Assembly: GCF_000566685.1 (NCBI RefSeq)
Contig: NZ_AZQN01000005.1
Span: forward strand, 186,001-250,000
Direction of reading: 5' to 3'
Length of the DNA stretch: 64,000 nt
Source: Dyadobacter tibetensis Y620-1
GTDB lineage: Bacteria; Bacteroidota; Bacteroidia; Cytophagales; Spirosomataceae
This document shows positions 8,815-17,872 of this stretch, in pieces. The notes beneath the pieces are model-generated. The model had not been told where the DNA came from, ran no database searches, and saw nothing but the letters and a program-made list of their open reading frames with translations. Each line of letters starts with the position of its first letter. The stretch's first letter is position 1. Made by a program: the position numbers and the translations under genes.

Positions 8815-9492
8815 TTAGGTCAGTTCTAGTACCCTTCCCAATCGGTCGAATATTTTGTTGGAAATGTAGCCAATAAGATAGGTGTCCGTATCCTCAAAGG
8901 TCAATCCTTCTAATATTTGAATTATTTCTTGCCGCTGTAGCCGTCGATAATGAGGCTTCATGGTGCCCCCATAAGCTCCCGCCGCAGCGGATGGATCCCA
9001 TTGGTATTGGCTGTCTACCAGGCTCCCTCTGGCAGCCATCAGGGGAGGCGGCCCTCCGCTACCCCGGAAATCGGGATGCTGGGGATGGTCAAGTCCTAGA
9101 CCGTGACCAAACTCATGCGCCGCCGTGGTGGAGATTCCTAGCTGGTCGGAAGTGATCCAATGGCCGGAATTATCGCCGAGACCGAAACCCATAAATGAAC
9201 GGGTGAGGAAATTTTCGGCTTCTATGCGGATAAAGTTATATTGGAAATCGGTATTATATCGGGCCATAAGTTGGGCTTGAGCCAGAGACACCAGTTCCAC
9301 ACCTACCCGGAAGCGTACGCTCGTTGGTTGGTTCCTGAGCATCAATTGAACATGAGGTTCGTTGTAAATATGATTAATTTCGGATTCAATCGCTCCAGCC
9401 AACTCAGGTGTAGCTTCATGGCCATAGAGAACCAGATGAGCCCGGATTTCTATCAGGCTTTTATGTTCTTCATAATGTATACTTGCTGCCAT
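8815..9492 (-). CDS. Matrixin-like (metzincin) zinc metalloprotease without signal peptide
   Basis: The 225-residue protein has the complete metzincin zinc site HEFGHGLGLDH (residues 126-136: three His ligands and the catalytic Glu127), followed by a plausible Met-turn (LMAARG, M152). This fits the M10/M12-like clan of metallopeptidases. There is no N-terminal signal peptide, lipobox or prodomain cysteine switch, which is unusual for a matrixin. It could act in the cytoplasm or leave by another route. Substrate unknown. It stands alone between convergent and divergent neighbours and is not part of an operon. Confidence 0.8.
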   Translation of the reverse strand: MAASIHYEEHKSLIEIRAHLVLYGHEATPELAGAIESEINHIYNEPHVQLMLRNQPTSVRFRVGVELVSLAQAQLMARYNTDFQYNFIRIEAENFLTRSFMGFGLGDNSGHWITSDQLGISTTAAHEFGHGLGLDHPQHPDFRGSGGPPPLMAARGSLVDSQYQWDPSAAAGAYGGTMKPHYRRLQRQEIIQILEGLTFEDTDTYLIGYISNKIFDRLGRVLELT

Positions 9493-9828
9493 AGCTGCTG
9501 ATAGGTTTGGTTTACATCATAATTTATAGAATAAAAATGGTTAGGTGAGGTTTTGGTCGAATTTTAGTAATTATAAATTACCTGTGGGGAAGCTAACAGG
9601 GCTAGGTGTTGGAAAGACGGACAATACCAGAGCTGCTATAGGCTAGTAGCTAGCTCATATAAACGAAGTAAAGCATTCTCTGTTTTAAAACAATTCCTTT
9701 TAAATTGTATCTTTATTATGGGATTGGATAGGAAATTATATATATTCCTTTCCTTTGTAACCAAGTTCATTATAGAAGTAACTGAGGGGTGGATAATTAA
9801 CATTTCATCGACATGAATACCAAGCCTA
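9493..9828. other. Intergenic region, 336 bp, between the metalloprotease and rrf2-like genes
   Basis: A divergent intergenic region. The only structure seen is a small interrupted palindrome, GTAATT-ATA-AATTAC, near 9569-9583. No exact TAnnTTTG element at a useful distance from either start, no RNA gene and no convincing short gene were found. Confidence 0.4.
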
Positions 9829-10290
9829 ATGATTTCTAAAAAAGCCAAATACGCCTTGAAAGCACTGAAAGTCCTTGCCGAACAATATGGCCAGGGTCCT
9901 GTTTTGATTTCATATATCGCAGAGAGAGAACGCATTCCCAAGAAGTTTCTGGAGGCCATTTTACTGGATCTGCGCAATAACGGGGTTCTGCAGAGTCAGA
10001 AAGGGAAAGGAGGGGGTTATTTGTTACGAATACCACCCGAAGAAGTAAGTTTTTCCAAGGTGCTGCGCATCATCGATGGCCCCATTGCCCCAGCGCTCTG
10101 TGTGTCCTTATTATTTTATGGGAAATGCGACGATTGCAAAGATGAAGAGACCTGCAGCCTAAGGGTGGTACTGGAAAAATGGCGGGATGCCAATCTGGCT
10201 GTCTTAGACAAAACAAACTTGAGTGATTTATTGAAAGTGGACGCAGAAAGTAAGGGGAAGAATGCCGGAGATCCCCTTTCCTTACTTTAA
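9829..10290 (+). CDS. Rrf2-family transcriptional regulator
   Basis: Winged-helix regulator of 153 residues in the IscR/NsrR/CymR family. The HTH core lies at ~10-65, with the family segment IPKKFLEAILLDLRNNG and the glycine-rich wing GKGGGYLL. Cysteines C91, C100, C103 and C109 sit where IscR-type proteins hold an iron-sulfur cluster, so redox or Fe-S sensing is possible; this is inference. Its last 9 nt overlap the 3' end of the convergent membrane-protein gene, and no neighbouring isc/suf or cysteine gene shows what it controls. Confidence 0.88.
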   Translation: MISKKAKYALKALKVLAEQYGQGPVLISYIAERERIPKKFLEAILLDLRNNGVLQSQKGKGGGYLLRIPPEEVSFSKVLRIIDGPIAPALCVSLLFYGKCDDCKDEETCSLRVVLEKWRDANLAVLDKTNLSDLLKVDAESKGKNAGDPLSLL

Positions 10291-11907
10291 CCGGTCGTTG
10301 CGTACATAGAGTCTTGTGCCATCGAAGAGCCCTAGATCGGTATAATGGGCATTCACATACTCACCCAGTTGCCGAAAGCTATGAATCCCCTGAGTGTCAA
10401 CATCCTGTACCCAGGCGCTGTTTTTGCCTACAGCATCTAAGATAATTGCTGGCTGGGTGCGGGCAAGATCCTTCATATAGCGGGCTCTATAAGCATCCCG
10501 CATATCGTGCAGGAAGATGGAGCGTTCGCTATGGTTTTCTGCTGTGCCCTGGGCCAATTGGGCCTCTACATAGTAAAGACACTGCCAACCCCAAACGGCC
10601 ATATAGTCGTCTTTCTTCGTATATTTCTTAAGGGCTTGCACCACAGGGCTCTGACCTAGAGTCCTGCGACCGACGGAATCATAATGGTTGAGGCGATGCA
10701 TACTTCTGTAGTCCTGAGCATCCATCAATAGAAACCATGCCAATAGTCCCAGAGGGAATATGTATGCATATTTTTCGAAAGGGGATAGTCCCCAGGCTGC
10801 CAGCAGCAAAAGAGGAAAAAGTAGGAAATTAAGGTAATGCACAAAGTCGTTACCCGACTTGGTGATCGCATAAATACTCACCAGAAGTAAAAGGATCAAT
10901 GTGATGAGTAAAGTACTGTCTCGCACAGCAGTATGGGCATTGCGGCGATAGCTATTTGGTCGTGTAACACCGAAAAAAAATAGCGCTACAGGAATGGCTA
11001 ATAATAGCAGATAGGCTTGGAAATCAGGACTTAGACTTACTATATTGGTGATCTGAGCGAATATATTGCGCTCGTTCCCTCCGGCATAAATTACGTTTCC
11101 CAAAAGGTAAAAGTCAATCAGGTCGGGCATGACCTGGAAATGAAAGGCCCATGCTGCTACCATTATTGGGAAGGTAAGGGCGCCCCCTATGAGTGCAATG
11201 AGTGGCTTAAGGTTGTGTTGATGTCGGAAGATTCCTACACAGAGCCATATGGCACCAGCGCCTAAAACCAGCGCTGGCGGTACGGCTTGTAACTTGGCAA
11301 AGGGAATCATTCCTGCTACGAAACCAAGCGCATAAAAGCTGGCACTGCCTGACTTCTGTTGGGTATGTTGTTTGGCGAAAAGCCAAAGGCATACGGACAG
11401 CAGCATGACAGGAACCTGCTCACTGGAATAATGTACCCAGTCGAGCTCTTGGGTGAATGCCAGAAAGAACAGGGGCAAGGTCCATACAATTTTAGCAAGC
11501 CTGATAGAAAACCATTTTTTGAGTGCCAAAAATAAGAAGAACAAGCTAAAAATATTGGCCAGCATGCCCATAAGACGGGCGGCAGTAAAGTCTATAGAAA
11601 ACCCCAACAGTCCGGGTAACGTGAGGAAATAATTATCTAAAGGCCCTATTGTGGTTCCATCTACCGAGCGCCAGTATACTGGGTCCTGTAATAAGGTGAT
11701 GGCATGACTAATCATCTGGCTTTCATCCGGATTGAGTTCCCTATTAAAAACCACTACGGGCAAGCGCATGGCTACAAATAAGGTCAGACCTAAGAGGATA
11801 AAAAGACTAGTGGGAATCTTTTTGGTATAAGCAGACATAACGACCATCCCCGCCAGGATATAGCCAAGCAGCCAGTATATGGTAGGAGCGGAGTCGAAGG
11901 TGATCAT
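10282..11907 (-). CDS. Polytopic membrane protein, probable GT-C-type glycosyltransferase
   Basis: The 541 residues contain about ten or more hydrophobic segments over the first ~400 residues and a soluble C-terminal domain (~430-541). In the first large extracytoplasmic loop the sequence NPDESQM (D61, E62) carries the acidic pair typical of GT-C transferases such as ArnT and PMT relatives, which take sugars from polyprenyl-phosphate carriers. It lies 3 bp downstream of a polyprenyl-phosphate-sugar-synthase-like GT2 gene, which would supply such a donor. The GT-C call is inference from topology, motif and neighbour; the sugar and acceptor are unknown. Confidence 0.6.
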   Translation of the reverse strand: MITFDSAPTIYWLLGYILAGMVVMSAYTKKIPTSLFILLGLTLFVAMRLPVVVFNRELNPDESQMISHAITLLQDPVYWRSVDGTTIGPLDNYFLTLPGLLGFSIDFTAARLMGMLANIFSLFFLFLALKKWFSIRLAKIVWTLPLFFLAFTQELDWVHYSSEQVPVMLLSVCLWLFAKQHTQQKSGSASFYALGFVAGMIPFAKLQAVPPALVLGAGAIWLCVGIFRHQHNLKPLIALIGGALTFPIMVAAWAFHFQVMPDLIDFYLLGNVIYAGGNERNIFAQITNIVSLSPDFQAYLLLLAIPVALFFFGVTRPNSYRRNAHTAVRDSTLLITLILLLLVSIYAITKSGNDFVHYLNFLLFPLLLLAAWGLSPFEKYAYIFPLGLLAWFLLMDAQDYRSMHRLNHYDSVGRRTLGQSPVVQALKKYTKKDDYMAVWGWQCLYYVEAQLAQGTAENHSERSIFLHDMRDAYRARYMKDLARTQPAIILDAVGKNSAWVQDVDTQGIHSFRQLGEYVNAHYTDLGLFDGTRLYVRNDRLK

Positions 11908-11910
11908 GGC

Positions 11911-12900
11911 TTAATGTATGGTATCAACCGTGTCAACAAAGTCGCGGTAGTGGATAGCGGGGATAAAATGCTGCTGGGAACGGTACTGTAACACCATAAA
12001 TACCAGAAACAAAGAGATCATAAATGACTGTAGCATCAATATTACCAGGGTACTGCCTAGAGTAGAGGCCCAGCCTGGGGTAGCATTGCCGATTACTTTC
12101 AGGAACAGAATAATAAAAATGAAAGCTACGGCCAAGCCTGACATCATAATCGAAAAAATCAAGATGCGAACCGCAGTGGTGTCTACCATGACCGATATGG
12201 CACTCAGGCCATGAAGAATTAACGAGACGAAATTCATCTGGCTATTACCGGCCAGTCTCTTAGCCCTATCAGTCGGGACGGAGTCGTAGGGAATTCGGGA
12301 GCGAATAATACCACCTGGGTAGTTATTCCATATCTCAGATACGCGGACCAGATTTTTTAATCTGCGTTGCGGAACCAAGCTGAAATTTCCAAAAGTAATG
12401 GCCTTACCGGTCAGTAATTTAAAGGCATATTTATAAATGATATAAAAGAACCTGAATACGAAATTTTCGTTCCGCTTTTTTCTTTCGGCAAAAATTATTT
12501 TCCCGGGCTCTTCCATCGATTTGGCCGCAAGCAGATTGATGTCGGCGGGGTTGTCTTCTCCATCGGCATCCATTACTACAACTTTGTCGCAAGGAATATT
12601 TTCTGCTACATAGGAAAGTCCTATTGCAATAGATTTTTGATGTCCCAGATTACGAAATAAACGTAGAAGTTTAATTTCTTTTCCCTGAAATTTTGGAAAA
12701 GGGCTCTGCTGATCCTTAGAAGAACAATCGTCTACGATTAGCAAAGTGGTATTGCTCAGGATCGGTGGAGCCAGATCTTGATTGATCTTTTGGATCAACA
12801 GATTCAGCGCCTCCCAGTCGTTGAATTGGGGAATAACAATTACGAAATTTTCGGACATAGGGGAGGTAAAGGAGGCCATTCCGCCCAGCGGAATGGCCAT
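11911..12900 (-). CDS. Family 2 glycosyltransferase, DPM1/GtrB-like, with C-terminal membrane helices
   Basis: The 329-residue protein has a GT-A domain beginning FVIVIPQFND (~19-28), the nucleotide-binding LLIVDDCSS and the metal-binding MDADGEDNP (DxD-type), followed by two transmembrane helices (~225-310). This is the layout of dolichyl/undecaprenyl-phosphate hexose synthases, which make lipid-linked sugar donors at the cytoplasmic face. Starts at M8 or M15 are also possible because the fold begins only after residue 15. It is flanked 9 bp upstream by an epimerase and 3 bp downstream by the GT-C-like gene, forming a likely three-gene operon for surface glycosylation. Confidence 0.82.
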   Translation of the reverse strand: MAIPLGGMASFTSPMSENFVIVIPQFNDWEALNLLIQKINQDLAPPILSNTTLLIVDDCSSKDQQSPFPKFQGKEIKLLRLFRNLGHQKSIAIGLSYVAENIPCDKVVVMDADGEDNPADINLLAAKSMEEPGKIIFAERKKRNENFVFRFFYIIYKYAFKLLTGKAITFGNFSLVPQRRLKNLVRVSEIWNNYPGGIIRSRIPYDSVPTDRAKRLAGNSQMNFVSLILHGLSAISVMVDTTAVRILIFSIMMSGLAVAFIFIILFLKVIGNATPGWASTLGSTLVILMLQSFMISLFLVFMVLQYRSQQHFIPAIHYRDFVDTVDTIH

Positions 12901-12909
12901 GAGTGTGTT

Positions 12910-13986
12910 TTAACTATTTTGAAGACGCAGGCGGGAAGTAATTCCGTCATGGATCTGGGACAGGGTCTCGGTAAGACCGTATTCCCAGTTCCAGCCTGGG
13001 TAATGTTCCTTAAACTTAGATAAGTCGCTTACATACCAGATATGATCGCCTATTCGGTTAGTCTCTGAATAGGAGTAAGAAAGCTTGTTTCCGGTAATCT
13101 CTTCACAAAGAGCAATAGCCTCCAACATGGAGCAGTTTGCAAAGCGTCCGCCGCCGGCATTATATACTTCTCCTGCACGTGGGTTTTGATAAAAATGCCA
13201 GAACATATTTACCAAGTCATGGCTATGTATATTGTCGCGAACCTGCTTCCCTTTGTAACCGAAAATGGTGTAATGATTTCCTGTAATGGCACATTTCATC
13301 AGGTAGGCCAGGAAGCCATGTAGCTGGGCTCCGGAGTGGTTGGGGCCAGTAAGGCATCCCCCACGGAATACCCCGGTTTTCATACCGAAATATTTTCCAT
13401 ACTCCTGGACCATGATATCGGCAGCTACTTTGGAAGCGCCGAAGACAGAATGTTTAGTATGGTCGATGCTATGCTGTTCGTCGATCCCGTTTTTGAAATA
13501 AGCATGGTTCTCGTCGATCTCCCAGCGTGTCTCAAGCTCTACAAGAGGTAAGTAGTTGGGATTGTCGCCATATACCTTGTTCGTCGAAGTAAAGATAAAT
13601 ACAGCCTCCGGAGCATTTAGTCGAGTCATTTCCAGCATATTAAGCGTCCCAACTGCGTTCACGCCAAAATCGGTGAAAGGTTCCTTTGCGGCCCAGTCAT
13701 GGCTGGGTTGAGCTGCTGCGTGGATGATAAGCTTAATGTCGGTGCCATACTCTTTAAAGATAGGCTCCAGCTGGCTTACCTCGCGGATGTCAGCGGCATA
13801 ATGCTTGTAGTTGGAATAGGCGTCCTGGATACGGCTTTTGTTCCAGTCGGTATTGCCGTCGGCACCAAAAAAGTATTCTCTTAGATTATTGTCAATTCCG
13901 ACTACGAGGTCGAATTTTTCAGATAGAAATGCAACAGATTCACTTCCGATCAGTCCGGCCGAGCCAGTAACTATGGCGATGTTCAT
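12910..13986 (-). CDS. NAD-dependent epimerase/dehydratase, CDP-paratose 2-epimerase-like
   Basis: Extended short-chain dehydrogenase of 358 residues that should act on a nucleotide sugar. The Rossmann motif GSAGLIGS (~8-15) and a long nucleotide-sugar domain with [17 protein letters not shown] are clear. At the usual YxxxK catalytic motif the sequence reads FGASK, with Phe in place of Tyr. Similar proteins with this Phe are, to my recollection, a recognised subgroup, so it need not be a defect, but substrate and activity are uncertain. It is first in the epimerase-GT2-GT-C run, which points to a modified hexose for a surface glycan. Confidence 0.8.
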   Translation of the reverse strand: MNIAIVTGSAGLIGSESVAFLSEKFDLVVGIDNNLREYFFGADGNTDWNKSRIQDAYSNYKHYAADIREVSQLEPIFKEYGTDIKLIIHAAAQPSHDWAAKEPFTDFGVNAVGTLNMLEMTRLNAPEAVFIFTSTNKVYGDNPNYLPLVELETRWEIDENHAYFKNGIDEQHSIDHTKHSVFGASKVAADIMVQEYGKYFGMKTGVFRGGCLTGPNHSGAQLHGFLAYLMKCAITGNHYTIFGYKGKQVRDNIHSHDLVNMFWHFYQNPRAGEVYNAGGGRFANCSMLEAIALCEEITGNKLSYSYSETNRIGDHIWYVSDLSKFKEHYPGWNWEYGLTETLSQIHDGITSRLRLQNS

Positions 13987-14346
13987 ATAGTGTAATTTGT
14001 GTTGGTCAATAACATTGGTCGCATAACGAATACTACAATGCCGTAAAGTAACTTAAAAATGACGAGTTTCACCATTTCATCTTCGTGAATGGACCTGAAA
14101 ATCCTGGTAAAGTTATGAAATATTAAGAGAATTCTTAAAAGTGGGGGGTTAAGACGTATTTGATAATGACAAGTTGATTGATATGACCTTATTTCTATGC
14201 AATTATGGCTTCTAAAAACCTGATTTTTTTAATTCTGTAAGGATTATAGTAATATGTCTATGGTTTTGATTATATATTTGTAAAAAAAATATGCTAATAT
14301 AGTACAAATGCTTTCCATTATTTAGGGGTGCACGGCAAAGATAGTT
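13987..14346. promoter_or_regulatory. Divergent 360-bp intergenic region with one -7 promoter element
   Basis: A+T-rich region between the epimerase operon and the membrane-protein gene at 14347. TAtaTTTG at 14273-14280 matches the Bacteroidota -7 consensus on the plus strand, about 67 nt before that start codon, but no TTTG lies at the right distance upstream. Nothing else was recognised. Confidence 0.35.
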
Positions 14347-15537
14347 ATGAATTTTAGTGTTTCCCTTACGAAGAGATCTAATCATTGCCTGGTTTTAGTG
14401 CTGGTATTTATCTTCGTTGCCCTATCAACTTACCCCAAATACCTGGAGATTTTGTTAGATCCGCATCCGGACATTACCCATAAGTATTTTTTCGATAAAA
14501 TTAATACCCCACTAGAACCTACAGTGGCAGTTGGTAAAGAAACGCATGGTTCCAAAATTACTTTCAGAATGTTGGTGCCTTTGCTTGCCAAGGTAACTGG
14601 GGTCGTTTCTATGAATCAGGGCAGAGGAATTGTCTTGCTTTATATCTTTCAATCTCTGCTGTTATTGCCCTTTATCTGGGCGCTTTGGTCCATTGCCAAA
14701 AGACATTCGAATGCCCTGTTGGCTAGTATCTTTACATTTGCCTGTGCTGGAGTATATTTTGTCAAAGCCTTCTTCTGGGATTATGATTTTTGGTTCGATG
14801 GCTATGCTTTTTTCTTTATGATAATGGGGTTATGGACCCGCTCTAGGATGGGAGTTGGTATTTTTCTAAGTCTAGCTTGCTGGACCGACGAGCGAGCAGT
14901 AATCGCTCTTCCAGGAATATTTCTGTTTCATTTGCTGCAGGAGCATGATTTCGATCTGGGGAAAGTATCTTGGGGGATAAACTCAAAACAATGGCAAGCT
15001 GGCTCCTCAGGAGTGCTGCTGGCAGGTGGGGGCTATGCTCTTGTCCGTTTGGCTATAGGCGCCTATTTCAATTTGTCGACTCCCACCGGGCCCGAGGCGG
15101 GTGTCGACTGGGGCATGATTCCATATCAACTTCAACATAGGTCTGTCGGTATTCTGCTGGCTTTCGAAGGCCTGTGGCTGCTCTGGCCCCTGACGTTTTA
15201 TTATGCGAAACGGATAGCACTGGAAAAAGCGAGCATGCTAATCTTGGTCTCTATCATATCAACTTTGATATTGCAAATCCTGGTCAGTTATAGCGTTTAC
15301 GACATCACCCGAAGTCTGAGCTATGCCTTTCCGCTTTTTATAATCATGTATGCATTAGTCGTACGATATGGGGGGAAAGAGGTAAAGATAGCCCTGTGGA
15401 TAATGGCTGCATGTACCCTTTTTGTTCCCACCAAATTTTTGATATTTTTCGTCAGGGATATTCCCCTGACCATACAATCTATTCCTGAGTTGAAACAGAT
15501 TGCAAAGGTTATCCTTTTATCTGTAAATGGTTATTAA
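14347..15537 (+). CDS. Polytopic membrane protein of unknown function
   Basis: The 396 residues have roughly nine to ten hydrophobic helices, beginning after a short basic N-terminus, and one early extracytoplasmic loop (~45-80) rich in polar and charged residues (FFDKINTPLEPT..., GSKITFRML). No transporter or glycosyltransferase signature was recognised with confidence, although topology would suit a polysaccharide-related membrane protein (GT-C- or polymerase-like). It lies divergently from the epimerase/GT2/GT-C operon and upstream of a large lipoprotein, so a role in envelope polysaccharide is a reasonable but unproven guess. Confidence 0.6.
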   Translation: MNFSVSLTKRSNHCLVLVLVFIFVALSTYPKYLEILLDPHPDITHKYFFDKINTPLEPTVAVGKETHGSKITFRMLVPLLAKVTGVVSMNQGRGIVLLYIFQSLLLLPFIWALWSIAKRHSNALLASIFTFACAGVYFVKAFFWDYDFWFDGYAFFFMIMGLWTRSRMGVGIFLSLACWTDERAVIALPGIFLFHLLQEHDFDLGKVSWGINSKQWQAGSSGVLLAGGGYALVRLAIGAYFNLSTPTGPEAGVDWGMIPYQLQHRSVGILLAFEGLWLLWPLTFYYAKRIALEKASMLILVSIISTLILQILVSYSVYDITRSLSYAFPLFIIMYALVVRYGGKEVKIALWIMAACTLFVPTKFLIFFVRDIPLTIQSIPELKQIAKVILLSVNGY

Positions 15538-15816
15538 TAATGCCATATCTTAGGGCATGCTTTCTGTCATTGATGTATAATCCTGCTCATTCTTCACCCC
15601 CCACTCGGTTTGGTTTGCCTAGCTGAAATTTGTTTTATCAACAGATAACCCCTTAAGGATTTTGCGGCTTAAGTCATTGGTGTGGTTTTCTATTCTTCTT
15701 TAAGGGTTTGGAACTCCTAAGAGAGTCTGGAAGAAAAGGACTTTTTGCCAATAGACTATTCCTTTTCAAAATAACTTCGTTAAGTTTTTAAACATATTGA
15801 ATAGAAAATTCGATTT

Positions 15817-17751
15817 ATGCATATTCTTGCCAAAAATAATTACAGGGCCTTGTCAATCTTGATCTGTGCTTCACTCCTCCTATCAGGATGTTTTAAAACC
15901 CAAACGAAGCGGATTACAATATATCCCATCCGGCCTAAAGCCGAGCTAAAATTGGAAGAAGACCAGCTATACTGGGACTTGGTAAATGGGAAAAATAATG
16001 CAGACTGGAGGCGGTTAAATGGTACACTGGAATATATTAAAATGGAATATGATTGCTCTGATTTCAGAATGGTCAATCTCATTAGAATTCTTTATGAATT
16101 CGAAGATAAAATTCCGATGGAATATCAAGGAAATATTAAAGAGGTACTCTTTAATTTTCGATATTGGTTAGATCAGCCTGGAGAAAATTCGATGTGCTAT
16201 TGGAGCGAAAATCACCAGATACTGTTTGCTTCGGCGGAGTATCTAATAGGTCAGAAATATCCCACCAGCCTTTTCCCTAATAGTGGGTTAGCGGGGCGCG
16301 ATCATATGCTGATGGCCAAAGAGCGCATTTTGAACTGGTTGTCGCTGCGCTGGAATTATGGGTTTACAGAATTCTATTCGAATGTCTATTACAAGGAAGA
16401 TATAGGAGCGTTGATCAATTTGATAGACTATGCAGAAGATGAGGAGATCGTAAAGAAAAGTCAGATCATATTAGATCTTCTCTTCTATGATATTGCAGCA
16501 CAAAGTCAGAAAACAATGTTTATCTCTGCAAGTGGACGAGCCTATGAAAGAAATAGAAAGGGAGGTAAAGATGCTAATTTGAGTAATGTTACTCAGTATT
16601 TCTGGGGAGATGGCAGAAAACTTGACGCGGGAATGATGTATGGATTGATGGTTTCGAAAAAATATGAATTACCTCCCTTATTTAAAGAAATCGCCAGAGA
16701 CAGTTCCAATCAGGTCATAAAACAAAGTAATGGACTGAATATTTCTGAGTTAAAATCGGAAGGTTTCGGTGGTAGGGATACCCGAAGTCTCATGATGCAG
16801 TGGGGAATGGAAGCCTTCGTGAATCCGAAAGTAGTACGGAATTCATTGGCTTATATACGTTCGTATAGGATGTTCTCTAATGCCTTTACTTCAGATTTTG
16901 CCAAGTTAGATCACCCTCTCTTACGCCTCATGCGCCTCGAGCCCTTAGCGGTGAAGTTGCTTAAGCCCCAACAAATAGGCACCGCAATCCAAAGAGGTGA
17001 TACCTATACGTATAGGACGAACGACTATTCCTTATATACGGTACAGAATTATGATATCGGCAGTTATGCCGATCAACACCATATTTTTGGTATGAATATT
17101 AAGGATGAGTTTGCCGTTTTTCATTGCCACCCTTATTTAGAAAAGGATATAAAATTCCAATCCCCTAATTATTGGGTGGGGTATGGGCATTTCCCTCATT
17201 CGGTACAATATAAGAACGTTAACCTATCCATCTACAGGATTCCATCGAAAAAGGGAAAGCTTGAAAAAGATCTTTTAAATTATACGCATGCCTATTTTCC
17301 AAAAGAAAAATTTGATACGACGATTGTGGTTGAACGTTATGCTTTCGGGAAGAAGGGAGATACATATTGCGCCATGATCGGCGCCAACGAATTTAAATTC
17401 AGAGCCGATAGCTTTGAGGATATGATCCAGCCTGGCAAAAAAGTCTTCTGGATAACGGAGGCAGGTTCAAAGTTGGAGGATGGTTCGTTTGAAGAATTTG
17501 TCAATCGTATTCGAAAGAATAAAATTGAATACAACGAGCGGGCACTCCGTTTAGCTTATTATAGCAACGGACATTTGTATGATCTGGAATACAATGGCCA
17601 CTTTAAGGTTGAAGGAGAGCAGATGAACACCCATTATAAGAGATTTGACTCACCCTATATTAAGGCGGAAAGGAAAGCAAAAACGTTCAGTTTCAGGTTC
17701 AATGGAGAGACCCTCTTTCATGATTTTGAAAACAGCATTAGAACTTATTAG
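15817..17751 (+). CDS. Large lipoprotein of unknown function
   Basis: The 644-residue protein has a clear lipoprotein signal (LLLSGC, Cys25). The mature part contains many aromatic residues and a helical-looking first half with a conserved-looking stretch CYWSENHQILFASAEYLIG (~195-213), then a more beta-rich second half. This helix-then-beta layout resembles polysaccharide lyases and heparinase-like (alpha/alpha) toroid proteins, but I cannot identify catalytic residues, so enzymatic activity is only a suggestion. It follows a membrane protein and faces a convergent hydrolase gene. Its setting beside sugar-modifying genes fits a cell-surface carbohydrate role. Confidence 0.65.
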   Translation: MHILAKNNYRALSILICASLLLSGCFKTQTKRITIYPIRPKAELKLEEDQLYWDLVNGKNNADWRRLNGTLEYIKMEYDCSDFRMVNLIRILYEFEDKIPMEYQGNIKEVLFNFRYWLDQPGENSMCYWSENHQILFASAEYLIGQKYPTSLFPNSGLAGRDHMLMAKERILNWLSLRWNYGFTEFYSNVYYKEDIGALINLIDYAEDEEIVKKSQIILDLLFYDIAAQSQKTMFISASGRAYERNRKGGKDANLSNVTQYFWGDGRKLDAGMMYGLMVSKKYELPPLFKEIARDSSNQVIKQSNGLNISELKSEGFGGRDTRSLMMQWGMEAFVNPKVVRNSLAYIRSYRMFSNAFTSDFAKLDHPLLRLMRLEPLAVKLLKPQQIGTAIQRGDTYTYRTNDYSLYTVQNYDIGSYADQHHIFGMNIKDEFAVFHCHPYLEKDIKFQSPNYWVGYGHFPHSVQYKNVNLSIYRIPSKKGKLEKDLLNYTHAYFPKEKFDTTIVVERYAFGKKGDTYCAMIGANEFKFRADSFEDMIQPGKKVFWITEAGSKLEDGSFEEFVNRIRKNKIEYNERALRLAYYSNGHLYDLEYNGHFKVEGEQMNTHYKRFDSPYIKAERKAKTFSFRFNGETLFHDFENSIRTY

Positions 17752-17872
17752 TAATGTCGTTCAAGAAAGGTTAACTATAATAAATATTTTTGTTGGCTTA
17801 TTTTAACCATTAGTCGTTGTGTTTTATGCTTTGGAGGATAATAGCTTACGCATAATTCCTGCCCAACTGAGA

